Assembly (NCBI GenBank): GCA_016207885.1
Contig: JACQZE010000003.1
Coordinates: 186,001 to 250,000, forward strand
Source of the DNA: Nitrospirota bacterium
GTDB taxonomy: Bacteria; Nitrospirota; Thermodesulfovibrionia; UBA6902
Direction: 5' to 3'
DNA: 64,000 bases
Part shown: positions 51,032-59,279 of the stretch, piece after piece
How the letters are laid out: every line of letters begins with the position of its first letter
Numbering within the stretch: position 1 is the stretch's first letter
The notes under the pieces: generated by a model
What the model was told of the DNA's origin: nothing
The model's database searches: none
The model's input: only the letters and a program-made list of their open reading frames with translations
Translations under genes and position numbers: made by a program

Positions 51032-52597
51032 TTAATTATCGGAAAAAGAACAGGAACCGAGGTTAGTTATCTCAATGTCGCAGCCGTTATCAATGTCATA
51101 GCTCCTCAGGTCGGTATAGCCCTTGCTGCAGGTCTGAGAGTTGCACGCGCCAGATGTGCCGTAGGTCTTTAATGTGTTCCCTGCGTTTACACTGTTGCCG
51201 ACGCCGCTGCCCCAGTCGGAACAATTGACGCCCGGCTGGATCTTGAATCTGACATTGCTCCCTGTCGAATTTAATACATTGATGCCGGTGGCCTCGCAGG
51301 GGTCGCCCGCGGCCACGCAGTTGCTGTCTTCAAAGATAGTGTAATCAGGCGGATCGTTAGGGGTAAAACCGATACAGCAGTCCGCGTTAATATCGGTAAG
51401 TATCGCCTGATTGTAAGTCGCAAGGAGCTGCTGATTATTGCAGTTGCCGTTGGATGTGCCATATTGGTATATCACCTCATTCTGGCTGAGGGTTCTTGTG
51501 CCGTCAGTAGTTACCTCATCGCCGTCATTGACCTGCAGGCATGCCCCGTCAAGCATAAAATCTTTTTTATTGCCCATGGAATTCCATACCCTGTATTCCG
51601 TGCAGATATGCAGCCCGGGCAGGGGGATTATACTAAGCGGAAAGGTCTTGTTTGCAATATTGTTATCATCATCCCTGACATATACGGGTATGTACATTGT
51701 CGAAACCTGTGTGGGTGTACCGGATACCTGAATGCTTGTGCACGACTGCCAGGTGCCTGTCTCGGTTGAAGTAACCTCATCCCATGAACACGAGACAGAA
51801 GAGACAAGGTTCCCGTCACATAAGATATTCAATCCGGCCTGGGGATCCTCCTGCACGCACCATCTGTAATCCTCGTCAGGATCGGAGTCAGCGCCGTCAG
51901 CAAAAAGAACTCCCCCTTCCGCGTAAACAAATACGTTATAGGCATTTGTAACAACTCCGTAAGGAAGAGAACTGTTTATTATCTTGATCCCTGTTCCGCA
52001 TCCAACTCTGGCCTTAAGTTCGCTGAGCTCCATCCACAGTACTATATCGGAATAGTTCTCAGGCCTGTTGAGTCCGGAGGCATAGTCATCGATTCCGATG
52101 AGGTCATAATCATATGTATTTATGGTGGAACTCGCCACGTTTGTCTGCATATTAAAGTTATCGCCGCCGCTCACGATGACAAAAGCCACATTATCGATTA
52201 TTGCGGAGGGTGAGGCGCATGATGCGTCACCTCCGCAATTTTGCACATGGGTGTCTGTGGTGTTCCTGTCACAGATCGGATCACCTGAAGTGAGGCCGGG
52301 ATCAGGGATATAGACAAGGTCATTGCCCCAGATATCTTTGGGATTCCTCGCGATATTGGCAAACTCGGCAACGGTCGGGATACGGCCGTTTGTCACGGCA
52401 AAACCGGCTACGGCATCGATCCCGGCATTAATGATATCCTTTGTGTCAATGTGCTTCTCCCTTTGCAGAAGAGGTCCCAGCGCTTTGATGCCGAATACAA
52501 TAAGCAGTCCTATGATCATAAGAATGATCCCGAGATGCAGAAGGGCTACTCCGTCCTTATTTGATGCCGCGCGTTTGAGATTAGAAATAAATTTCAT
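51032..52597 (-). CDS. Giant pseudopilin with Ig-like domain and extra C-terminal region (third of three)
   Basis: A 521-residue protein from ATG 52597 (TGATG overlap with the gene upstream). The hydrophobic pilin helix starts after Gly16: KDG|VALLHLGIILMIIGLLIVF. The usual Glu at +5 is His, so assembly may differ. The ectodomain is homologous to the two paralogues upstream: NGRIPTVAEFANIARNPKDIWGNDLVYI, an Ig-like (He_PIG-like) segment around SGTPTQVSTMYIPVYVRDDD, and the Cys block TSNGNCNN to ADCCIGF. About 100 residues with further Cys pairs (EDSNCVAAGDPCE, CNSQTCSKGYTDL) are added at the end. It is probably a tip or minor subunit of a type II secretion or type IV pilus-like fibre. Confidence 0.82.
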   Translation of the reverse strand: MKFISNLKRAASNKDGVALLHLGIILMIIGLLIVFGIKALGPLLQREKHIDTKDIINAGIDAVAGFAVTNGRIPTVAEFANIARNPKDIWGNDLVYIPDPGLTSGDPICDRNTTDTHVQNCGGDASCASPSAIIDNVAFVIVSGGDNFNMQTNVASSTINTYDYDLIGIDDYASGLNRPENYSDIVLWMELSELKARVGCGTGIKIINSSLPYGVVTNAYNVFVYAEGGVLFADGADSDPDEDYRWCVQEDPQAGLNILCDGNLVSSVSCSWDEVTSTETGTWQSCTSIQVSGTPTQVSTMYIPVYVRDDDNNIANKTFPLSIIPLPGLHICTEYRVWNSMGNKKDFMLDGACLQVNDGDEVTTDGTRTLSQNEVIYQYGTSNGNCNNQQLLATYNQAILTDINADCCIGFTPNDPPDYTIFEDSNCVAAGDPCEATGINVLNSTGSNVRFKIQPGVNCSDWGSGVGNSVNAGNTLKTYGTSGACNSQTCSKGYTDLRSYDIDNGCDIEITNLGSCSFSDN

Positions 52598-53841
52598 CAC
52601 GGGCACGTCCTGTCGGCCTGGTCAAACCAGATACAGCAGTCTCCGTTGGTATCGGCAACTATGGCCTGGTTATAGGTAAGGGCAGACTCAAGCCCGCCGC
52701 AGCTCCCATTGGACGTTGTGTGCATCTCCATCTCCTCATTCGGTGTAAGTGTGCCGATGGAGCCGGAACCGGTTACCTCGTCATTAAGAAAGATAGCGTC
52801 ACAAACTCCGGAAACTCCCAACGCAGTGATCCGATAATCCGTCTTAACAGCGGGCTTGCCGTTCCAGACCCTGTATTCGGGGCAGATGTTCAATCCTGAG
52901 ATCGAACCTATCGTGACTGCGAATATCCTGCTGCCTATATTGCCGCTGCTGTCTTTTACATAGACGAATATCCTGAAAGCTCCGCTGGTGACAGGTGTTC
53001 CTGACAGCTCAAGGCTTGAACATTGCTGCCATGTGCCGCTTGCCTCCCCGCAGGTCAATGAAGAAGCAAGAGCGCCGTCACCGGGATTACATACATAACT
53101 CAATCCGCCCGGGGCGCTTGAGGTAACGCACCACTCATAATCCTCGGCAGAATCGGTATCTCCGTTTATGTCCGCAAAGGGGACACCGCCTGTCGCGTAA
53201 AAATTCGCGTCATAAGGGCTTGATAAAAGTCCGGACGGCAGGGGAACGTCAAGGATATTGAGCGGGGCCTCTTCACAGCCCGCGGCTGTCCTGAGTTCGC
53301 TGAGCGTCATCCATTTGACGATATCATCGTATTCCTGAAGCCTGTTGATCACGGGGGTGAAGTCATCTATCCCCGCCAGCCCCTTTTGATATGCTTTGAC
53401 CGGGTTCACCGTTGTATTTGTCTGGATGTTGAGGTTGGAGCCGCTGCTCAGTATAAGAAAGGCAACATTCGGGATTGTGTCAAGAGGAGCCGTGCATGAG
53501 GAGCCGCCGCAGACCTGGACTGTTAGGGCGGTGGAATCCCTGTCACATATATTGCCGGCAGCGAGGCCGCTGTCAGAGAGATAGACAAGGTCTTTGCCCC
53601 ATATGTCCACAGCCTCGGTGACAACCGAAGGGAACTCGGCAGTTGAAGGAAGCCTTCCGTTTACCTGCGCGAAACCTATCACTGATATAACTGAGGAATC
53701 GATAATCTTCTTCGACTTCTCCTGCTTTATCCTTTCAACTATAGGGGCGACCATATGCATGGATATCACAAAAAGCAGGCCGAAGATAACCAGAATGATC
53801 GACATCTCGACAATGGTGAAGCCTTTCCCTTTATTCAACAT
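52597..53841 (-). CDS. Giant pseudopilin with Ig-like domain (second of three)
   Basis: A 414-residue protein from ATG 53841, chosen because it gives a short basic leader MLNKGKG before the prepilin helix (G|FTIVEMSIILVIFGLLFVIS, with Glu at +5) and AAGGGAA precedes it; an upstream in-frame start at 53871 would break this pattern. It has NGRLPSTAEFPSVVTEAVDIWGKDLVYL, then IPNVAFLILSSGSNLNIQTNTTV, an Ig-like segment (LELSGTPVTSGAFRIFVYVKD), and a Cys-rich end (TSNGSCGG, DCCIWFDQADRTCP). It is much longer than ordinary pseudopilins (120-200 residues). Confidence 0.86.
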   Translation of the reverse strand: MLNKGKGFTIVEMSIILVIFGLLFVISMHMVAPIVERIKQEKSKKIIDSSVISVIGFAQVNGRLPSTAEFPSVVTEAVDIWGKDLVYLSDSGLAAGNICDRDSTALTVQVCGGSSCTAPLDTIPNVAFLILSSGSNLNIQTNTTVNPVKAYQKGLAGIDDFTPVINRLQEYDDIVKWMTLSELRTAAGCEEAPLNILDVPLPSGLLSSPYDANFYATGGVPFADINGDTDSAEDYEWCVTSSAPGGLSYVCNPGDGALASSLTCGEASGTWQQCSSLELSGTPVTSGAFRIFVYVKDSSGNIGSRIFAVTIGSISGLNICPEYRVWNGKPAVKTDYRITALGVSGVCDAIFLNDEVTGSGSIGTLTPNEEMEMHTTSNGSCGGLESALTYNQAIVADTNGDCCIWFDQADRTCP

Positions 53842-53889
53842 GTGTGTTCCCTTTGCTGTTATAAAGCTCATCGCGAATACAGTCCAAAC

Positions 53890-55098
53890 TCAAGGGCAGG
53901 TCTTGTCTGTTCCTGAGACATCTATACAGCAGTCCGCGTTGTTATCAGAAAATATCGCTTCATTGTAGTTGAGAATACTGGCCGCGCCTCCGCAGCTTCC
54001 GTTTGACGTTGAATGCTGGACAATGCTCTCGCCGTTCTGAAGAACCCTTGACCCGTCAACAGTTATCTCAGCTCCGTCATTGATGGCAAAACAGCCGCCG
54101 TCCATCTCAAAATCATTCTGGTTTCCGGTATCATTCCAGGCCCTGTATTCCTCACAGATGTGCAGCCCCATCACCTGGCTGATGCTGAGGCCGAAGGTGC
54201 GGCGGGCAAGGTTTCCGGTATCATCTCTTGCATGGACAGGAAGGCTGAAGACGCCCTCCTGCGTAGGCGTGCCTGATATCCTGAGGCTTGTACACTGCTG
54301 CCATGTTCCGGTTGAAAGGCCGCATGCCGCTGATACCGCGAGGTTTCCGTTACAGTCATAACTTAACCCGGTCGGCAGCGTTCCTGTGACACACCATTCA
54401 TAATCATCATCTGAACCGGAGTCCGCGCCGTCGGCAAAGAGCACCCCGCCGGCCGCGAATATATCCGTAGAATAGGTTGACAACAGGAACCCTGACGGGA
54501 TATCGACATTTAGTATCTTCATGGGAGACCCGCTGCATCCGGCCTTAACCCTGAGTTCAGGGAGAACTACCCACTTGACAATATCCTTATACGCCTCAGG
54601 CCTGTTCATTCCCGGTATGTAATCATCAACACCAACGGTGTCAGGAGAATATACCCGAATGGTATTTACGGTCGTATTTGTCTGACGATTCAGGTTTGCC
54701 CCGCTGCTCACCACAATGAAGGCGACATTCTGCGCGGTATCCTCCGGTGTCCCGCACGTGGCGCTGCCGCAGGTTTCGACAGTCAGGGCTGTAGAGTTCC
54801 TTGCACAGATGCCTCCGGCAAGGACAAGGTCAGCGTCGGGCTTATAGATAAGGGCATTACCCCACGGGTCTTTAGGTATCGAAACTGCCAAAGGAAATTC
54901 TGCCACAGTAGGGAGGCGGCCGTTAATACTGGCATAACCCATGACAGACTCTATCGCCGCATCAACAACATCGTTGCCTTCGCTGCGCTTTAACCTCTCT
55001 ATTAGCGGGCCTGTCATCTTCACGCCGATGGCGAAGAGAAGGCCGAAGAGTACCAGTACTATAGCAAGCTCAACCAGTGAAAAACCTTTTGATCTCAT
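53890..55098 (-). CDS. Giant pseudopilin with Ig-like domain (first of three)
   Basis: A 402-residue protein with the classic class III leader MRSKG|FSLVELAIVLVLFGLLF and Glu at +5. The ectodomain repeats the plan of its neighbours: NGRLPTVAEFPLAVSIPKDPWGNALIY, NVAFIVVSSGANLNRQTNTTV, and a clear Putative-Ig (He_PIG) motif, LPTGLSYDCNGNL then LRISGTPTQEGVFSLPVHARDDTGN. It ends with Cys-rich TSNGSCGG and DCCIDVSGTDKTCP. It is the promoter-proximal gene of three in tandem (AAGGTGA before the ATG). A secreted fibre component with an adhesive or protein-binding tip is likely by inference. Confidence 0.87.
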   Translation of the reverse strand: MRSKGFSLVELAIVLVLFGLLFAIGVKMTGPLIERLKRSEGNDVVDAAIESVMGYASINGRLPTVAEFPLAVSIPKDPWGNALIYKPDADLVLAGGICARNSTALTVETCGSATCGTPEDTAQNVAFIVVSSGANLNRQTNTTVNTIRVYSPDTVGVDDYIPGMNRPEAYKDIVKWVVLPELRVKAGCSGSPMKILNVDIPSGFLLSTYSTDIFAAGGVLFADGADSGSDDDYEWCVTGTLPTGLSYDCNGNLAVSAACGLSTGTWQQCTSLRISGTPTQEGVFSLPVHARDDTGNLARRTFGLSISQVMGLHICEEYRAWNDTGNQNDFEMDGGCFAINDGAEITVDGSRVLQNGESIVQHSTSNGSCGGAASILNYNEAIFSDNNADCCIDVSGTDKTCP

Positions 55099-55312
55099 TG
55101 CTCATTCACCTTAAATCTCAAAAAAGAGGATTTCCCCTGACAACGCAATCCCTGTATACCTAAGGCTATCAGAATAAAACGGTTAAGTCAAAAAAAGATC
55201 GGCCATAACTGCGCGATTATGCACCGATTAAAAATATGTGTATAATTAGTAAAAGGAAGCGTCAATAACGGTTTGATACCTTAAAATTAAATCTGAAAAG
55301 GAGGGTTTGGAT

Positions 55313-55543
55313 ATGCGGCTTGCAATTATCATTCTGACTGTTTTTTTTGTGTTTTTTGGAGGTACGGCCCTTTACGGCCTCTGGTCAGACGAGGTTATGA
55401 ATATGATGGTCAAGGACGCAAGTATCGGAGAGCAGATAATCTGGCAGAGCGCCATCTTTGACAGAGGCTTAATGTGCCTCGGTTTCGCGATAACATGGCT
55501 TATAGTCATCCCCTGGCATATTAAGAAGCTCAACGGGAAATAA
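55313..55543 (+). CDS. Small two-helix membrane protein
   Basis: A 76-residue protein from ATG 55313, with AAAGGAGG 9 bases before it; TTG 55307 is rejected. Two hydrophobic helices are visible, about 2-22 (LAIIILTVFFVFFGGTALYGL) and 52-68 (LMCLGFAITWLIVIPWHI), separated by a short polar segment (MVKDASIGEQIIWQSAIFDRG). No function is recognised. It lies between the divergent pilin operon and a gene remnant. Confidence 0.65.
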   Translation: MRLAIIILTVFFVFFGGTALYGLWSDEVMNMMVKDASIGEQIIWQSAIFDRGLMCLGFAITWLIVIPWHIKKLNGK

Positions 55544-55562
55544 TTTGTATGTACGATGGTAT

Positions 55563-55712
55563 TTAATGGGAAACGTTTAAGGTTAAAGCTGTTTTACCGG
55601 CATTAAGTGAATCAGGCATATTAACACCGGCAACCTCAATCGCATAAGACAAAGAAGCCAGCAGCAGAATGGGTATTACAATAAATATTGGATTCTTTCT
55701 CATTTTAGGCAT
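55563..55712 (-). pseudogene. Truncated chalcone-isomerase-like exported protein
   Basis: A 49-codon frame from ATG 55712 (GGGGAAG upstream) or 46 codons from 55703. It begins with a signal peptide (NPIFIVIPILLLASLSYA) followed by IEVAGVNMPDSLNAGKTALTLN, then stops. This is how secreted chalcone-isomerase-like proteins (Chalcone_2) start (family pattern: VAGVxxPxxxxVGGxxLxLNGAG). The remaining roughly 130 residues are missing, so it is a 3'-truncated remnant. A family E repeat lies at its 5' side. Confidence 0.55.
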
Positions 55713-55717
55713 AATTA

Positions 55718-55760
55718 CTTCCCCGCCCTTGAGGGGAGGGAATTAAGGGGAGTGTGTTCT
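55718..55760. repeat. Family E C/G-run repeat (short copy)
   Basis: TCCCCGCCCTTGAGGGGAGGG forms a hairpin (split here: CCCCGCCCT and AGGGGAGGG), followed by AAGGGGAGTGTGTTCT, the same layout as the first half of 32308-32380. Confidence 0.6.
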
Positions 55761-55774
55761 ATGAAGTTCTCCTT

Positions 55775-55996
55775 CTACTTGCCGTGTCCGGTTTCTTCAT
55801 CCTTCATCTGCCCCGCAGCCTCTTCATTCTTCCTGTTATAATCACCGATAGTTGTCACGGCCTTGTCAAATGTCTGAACGGCAACGCCCTTATCCTTAGA
55901 GGCCTTCTCCTGCGCAGATTCCTTCTTATCGCAGGATATTAAGAATAATCCTGAGAGCAATAAAATGCCGGTGAATAAAATATGCCATCGCTTCAT
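55775..55996 (-). CDS. Small lipoprotein
   Basis: A 73-residue protein with a lipoprotein signal ending LFLISC at residues 17-22 and a charged, probably disordered mature part (DKKESAQEKASKDKGVAVQT; KNEEAAGQMKDEETGHGK). GGGAAAGG precedes the ATG. The unusual Lys/Glu-rich composition gives no functional hint. Confidence 0.72.
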   Translation of the reverse strand: MKRWHILFTGILLLSGLFLISCDKKESAQEKASKDKGVAVQTFDKAVTTIGDYNRKNEEAAGQMKDEETGHGK

Positions 55997-56011
55997 CCTT
56001 TCCCTCCATGA

Positions 56012-56398
56012 TTAATTAAAGATTTGAGAAATTGTTTTCTCAATTTCCGCTAACACTTTTTTTAGAGTCATCGGAGTTGAGCCGATAATTTTTCTGCCGG
56101 GGAGATGAATATGATGAGGGAAGGAATCTATCTCGCGATGATGTTGAACATTATCCCATCTCTTTACCAGTTGCCCCTCAGCAGTCTGCCAATGAAAACT
56201 ATAGGTTTCATTGCATACCCTCTTCTTGCGGATATGAAGGTATTCGGCAAATTCAAGTATGTCGGAATTGAAGATAGTGCACTTAATGCGTACATATCCA
56301 TCATCTTCTCCTGCTTCCTGCCTTAATATTTTAAAAGAGGAAATGACAGGATTCACTAAAAGCTCTTGCGTTATGCCGTCAAGATAGCTGTCAATCAT
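56012..56398 (-). CDS. TumE-like (DUF6516) toxin candidate
   Basis: A 128-residue protein. The central part SFHWQTAEGQLVKRWDNVQHH followed by FPHHIHLP matches the DUF6516/TumE family pattern (YSYHWQ... LIxRWDNAPHHPxxxTFPHHxH), in which the His-rich stretch and Trp-Asp-Asn are most conserved. TumE proteins are described as toxins of toxin-antitoxin pairs. It lies 5 bp after a gene whose product fits the companion protein. The family call rests on the motif; the toxin role here is inferred. Confidence 0.7.
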   Translation of the reverse strand: MIDSYLDGITQELLVNPVISSFKILRQEAGEDDGYVRIKCTIFNSDILEFAEYLHIRKKRVCNETYSFHWQTAEGQLVKRWDNVQHHREIDSFPHHIHLPGRKIIGSTPMTLKKVLAEIEKTISQIFN

Positions 56399-56403
56399 TC
56401 AAT

Positions 56404-56715
56404 CTATCTGCTGCCTTCAAGTTCGAGCTTCTTATCCGTCAAATTATTGCGCATTTGGCAAAGAGAAGACCACTCTATGAAATCCATATCGTCTCCCAGT
56501 TTGCCTTCCTTAAACTCTTTTAAAAAACGCGCGGACTCTTTTTTATAAGTCCGCTCAAACTTCTTCAAGTCTTTATCGAGCCTTTTTATTTCGGCAGCAT
56601 ATTTACAAATTTTGTAATCAACTATCTTGGAAATAGTCTGAGACAATACAGCGTCGTCCCCGTGTTTCTGAATGAATTTCTCCAGATTTCTTACCTGTAA
56701 AAGTGTCTGCTGCAT
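56404..56715 (-). CDS. Companion (antitoxin candidate) of the TumE-like gene
   Basis: A 103-residue helical protein from ATG 56715, preceded by AGGAGGTGAGG; an in-frame start at 56736 lacks a site. A coiled-coil-like charged middle (YAAEIKRLDKDLKKFERTY) leads to FLKEFKEGKLGDDMDFIEWS, the conserved F-x-x-G-x-x-G-D-D-x-D-F-x-E-W block that I recall from proteins encoded beside DUF6516 genes. It precedes the toxin candidate by 5 bp in the same operon. The antitoxin role is an inference from this pairing. Confidence 0.65.
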   Translation of the reverse strand: MQQTLLQVRNLEKFIQKHGDDAVLSQTISKIVDYKICKYAAEIKRLDKDLKKFERTYKKESARFLKEFKEGKLGDDMDFIEWSSLCQMRNNLTDKKLELEGSR

Positions 56716-56868
56716 CTTCCTCACCTCCTGATTCAAACTTCTTCGTAATCTTCTACGGTTGATAAGTCATTATAACAATTTAGAGAAAATGTTTTAAATG
56801 AAGTAACCCTTGTGAAGCACGACGTATCTAATCAAACATTCCATCTCTTCATCGTTCCGCCGCCTCGC

Positions 56869-57023
56869 TTATCTGCTCTCATAAGCTTTAAGTTCCGGAA
56901 AATATTTTCTGTATGCGATTCCTCTTGTTGATTCCTACGTTCAATCAATTGCTGCGATTAATTCCTCTGTCCCGCCAAATCTAAGCAAGAATTCGCAGTA
57001 ACTCGATTTAAAGTTTTGATACA
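56869..57023 (-). pseudogene. Decayed 3' end of an unknown gene
   Basis: One minus-strand frame reads LYQNFKSSYCEFLLRFGGTE, then ELIAAID, then two stop codons three bases apart, then ESTRGIAYRKYFPELKAYESR and a final stop at 56869-56871. The protein-like composition on both sides of the stops suggests a degraded coding end. No start or family can be given. The rest of the 56716-57020 gap holds nothing recognisable. Confidence 0.3.
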
Positions 57024-57028
57024 ACAAA

Positions 57029-57056
57029 AAAGGGCTGTCCCGAAGGACAGCCCTTT
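57029..57056 (-). terminator. Rho-independent terminator of hppA
   Basis: AAAGGGCTGTCC (57029-57040) and GGACAGCCCTTT (57045-57056) form a perfect 12-bp stem with a CGAA loop. On the minus strand, five T residues follow. It lies 22 bp past the hppA stop codon. Confidence 0.93.
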
Positions 57057-57077
57057 GCGAATTGATAATCTTAAAAC

Positions 57078-59165
57078 TTATATCAATGGAACGATAAGCA
57101 GCGCAACGATGTTGATGACCTTGATCATCGGGTTGATCGCCGGGCCTGCTGTGTCCTTGTAAGGATCGCCGACCGTATCGCCTGTGACTGATGCCTTGTG
57201 TCCGTCGCTGCCTTTCTTGTGAACTTTGCCTGTGCTATCAGTAACGCCATCTTCAAAGGATTTCTTGGCGTTGTCCCATGCGCCGCCGCCGCTGGTCATG
57301 GCAATAGCCTGGAAGAGTCCGGTCAGGATACTTCCCATAAGAACGCCTCCTAATGCCTCTCTGCCAAGCAGAAAACCTACAACAACAGGAATAACAACCG
57401 GGATAAGCGCAGGAACCATCATCTGCTGAATAGCGCCCTTGGTCACGATGTCAACACACTTGCCGTACTCCGGCTTGCCGGTGCCTTCCATAATGCCCGG
57501 GATCTCTTTGAACTGCCTGCGAACTTCAACAACGATGCCGCCGGCCGCCTTGGCAACAGCTTCCATGAGGAGTGAGCCGTAATAATAAGGAAGCAGGCCG
57601 CCGATGAAGAGGCCTGCAAGAACCATCGGGTTTGAGAGATCGAATTTGATGTCAATCGCCATATTTGTGATTGGATCCACAAAAGAGCGCGAATACTCGG
57701 CAAAGAGAACCAAAGCTGCAAGAGCTGCTGAACCGATCGCATAACCCTTTGTAACAGCCTTTGTGGTGTTGCCGACTGCGTCAAGCGGGTCTGTAATGTT
57801 ACGTATCTCTTCAGGCATTCCTGCCATTTCTGCTATACCGCCTGCGTTGTCAGTTATGGGGCCGTAGGTGTCAATTGCAACTACGATACCTGTCATTGAA
57901 AGCATCGAGACTGCCGATAATGCGATAGCAAAAAGGCCGCCTGATGCATCGCCGTTAAACCCGCCGCCTAATGAATAAGCGCCAAGTATTGAAGCAACAA
58001 TAACTATAACAGGGGCTGCGGTTGACTTCATGCTGACCGCAAGGCCTGCGATAACGTTTGTTCCATGGCCGGTCAAACTTGCCTGCGCAATGTGTTTCAC
58101 CGGGGGGTACTGTGCAGCAGTGAAATACTCAGTTATAACAACTATCACTCCGGTCAATGCAAGGCCGATAAGTGACATAAGGAAAACACTCATCTGTGTA
58201 AATGACGGGTGGCTGACCATTGAAGCCGGATCAACGCCCTTCAGAAATTCACCTGTCACAACATAAAATGTTACTGCCGCAAGAACACCGGCAACAGCGA
58301 GCCCCTTGTACAGGGCGCCCATGATATATCCGCTTTTGCCGAGCCTTACTGCAAATGTTCCGATAATGGAAGCGATGATCGAGATTCCGCCGAGCATGAG
58401 TGGAAATTCGACCCATGCGCTGTCAGCGCCGAAAACAGTCTTTGCAAGAAGCATTGCAGCAACGAGCGTAACTGTGTATGTCTCATAAAGGTCAGCTGCC
58501 ATGCCTGCGCAGTCGCCTACGTTATCACCAACGTTGTCTGCGATAACAGCAGGGTTTCTCGGATCGTCTTCAGGAATTCCTGCTTCAACCTTTCCGACAA
58601 GGTCAGCTCCTACGTCAGCAGCCTTTGTATAGATACCGCCTGCGATACGTGCGAAGACGCTCATAAGCGAGCATCCGAACCCAAGGCCCACAAGCGCATG
58701 GAATGCCATCTCAGGCGCTGACTGTTTTGCAATAAAATAGAATCCTGCAAGGCCGATAATCCCAAGCCCGACAACCATAACTCCTGTAACAGAGCCGCCC
58801 TTGAAAGCAAGGCCGAGCGCTGCCTGAATGCCCTTGTGTGCTGCCTGTGCTGTACGAACATTGGCACGTACCGATACCATCATGCCGATATATCCGGCTA
58901 CTGCTGAACCAACTGTGCCGATTACAAACCCTATAGCCGTCCAGGGCCCGAGAAAGGACAGAAGAACTGTCAATGGCACCGCAACAATAGCGACCGTTTT
59001 GTACTCACGTGCAAGGAAAGCCATTGCACCTTCCTTAACAGCATTTGAGATCTCCTGCATCTTTGTATTTCCGGCATCCTGCTTTGATACCCATGCTGCT
59101 GTCAACAGAGCGTATATAACGCCCAGCGCGCCGCAACCAAGCGCAAATAAAATTGTACCACTCAT
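57078..59165 (-). CDS. hppA: Membrane-bound proton-pumping pyrophosphatase
   Basis: A 695-residue integral membrane pyrophosphatase with about 16 helices. The PPi site motif reads [22 protein letters not shown] and continues [42 protein letters not shown] lies near the C-terminus. The diagnostic stretch is [18 protein letters not shown], with Lys rather than Ala after GNTT, which marks K+-independent H+-pumping types. It conserves energy from PPi, as released by sulfate adenylylation; the qmoABC genes lie just upstream on the same strand. Confidence 0.95.
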   Translation of the reverse strand: MSGTILFALGCGALGVIYALLTAAWVSKQDAGNTKMQEISNAVKEGAMAFLAREYKTVAIVAVPLTVLLSFLGPWTAIGFVIGTVGSAVAGYIGMMVSVRANVRTAQAAHKGIQAALGLAFKGGSVTGVMVVGLGIIGLAGFYFIAKQSAPEMAFHALVGLGFGCSLMSVFARIAGGIYTKAADVGADLVGKVEAGIPEDDPRNPAVIADNVGDNVGDCAGMAADLYETYTVTLVAAMLLAKTVFGADSAWVEFPLMLGGISIIASIIGTFAVRLGKSGYIMGALYKGLAVAGVLAAVTFYVVTGEFLKGVDPASMVSHPSFTQMSVFLMSLIGLALTGVIVVITEYFTAAQYPPVKHIAQASLTGHGTNVIAGLAVSMKSTAAPVIVIVASILGAYSLGGGFNGDASGGLFAIALSAVSMLSMTGIVVAIDTYGPITDNAGGIAEMAGMPEEIRNITDPLDAVGNTTKAVTKGYAIGSAALAALVLFAEYSRSFVDPITNMAIDIKFDLSNPMVLAGLFIGGLLPYYYGSLLMEAVAKAAGGIVVEVRRQFKEIPGIMEGTGKPEYGKCVDIVTKGAIQQMMVPALIPVVIPVVVGFLLGREALGGVLMGSILTGLFQAIAMTSGGGAWDNAKKSFEDGVTDSTGKVHKKGSDGHKASVTGDTVGDPYKDTAGPAINPMIKVINIVALLIVPLI

Positions 59166-59230
59166 ACTTTTCTCCTCCTTTTTGGTTTAATCTAAAACCG
59201 AAATTTATTTAAATGTTATTGTTACCGTTA

Positions 59231-59275
59231 AAACACCCCTTAAATTCCCCTTTGAAGGGGGACACAGAGGGACCC
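59231..59275. repeat. Family E C/G-run repeat between qmoC and hppA
   Basis: ACACCCCTTAAATTCCCC, a hairpin CCCCTTTGAAGGGG, and GACACAGAGGGAC follow the plan of the copy at 49582. On the minus strand the hairpin lies just after qmoC and could weaken transcription into hppA. Confidence 0.6.
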
Positions 59276-59279
59276 GTCT

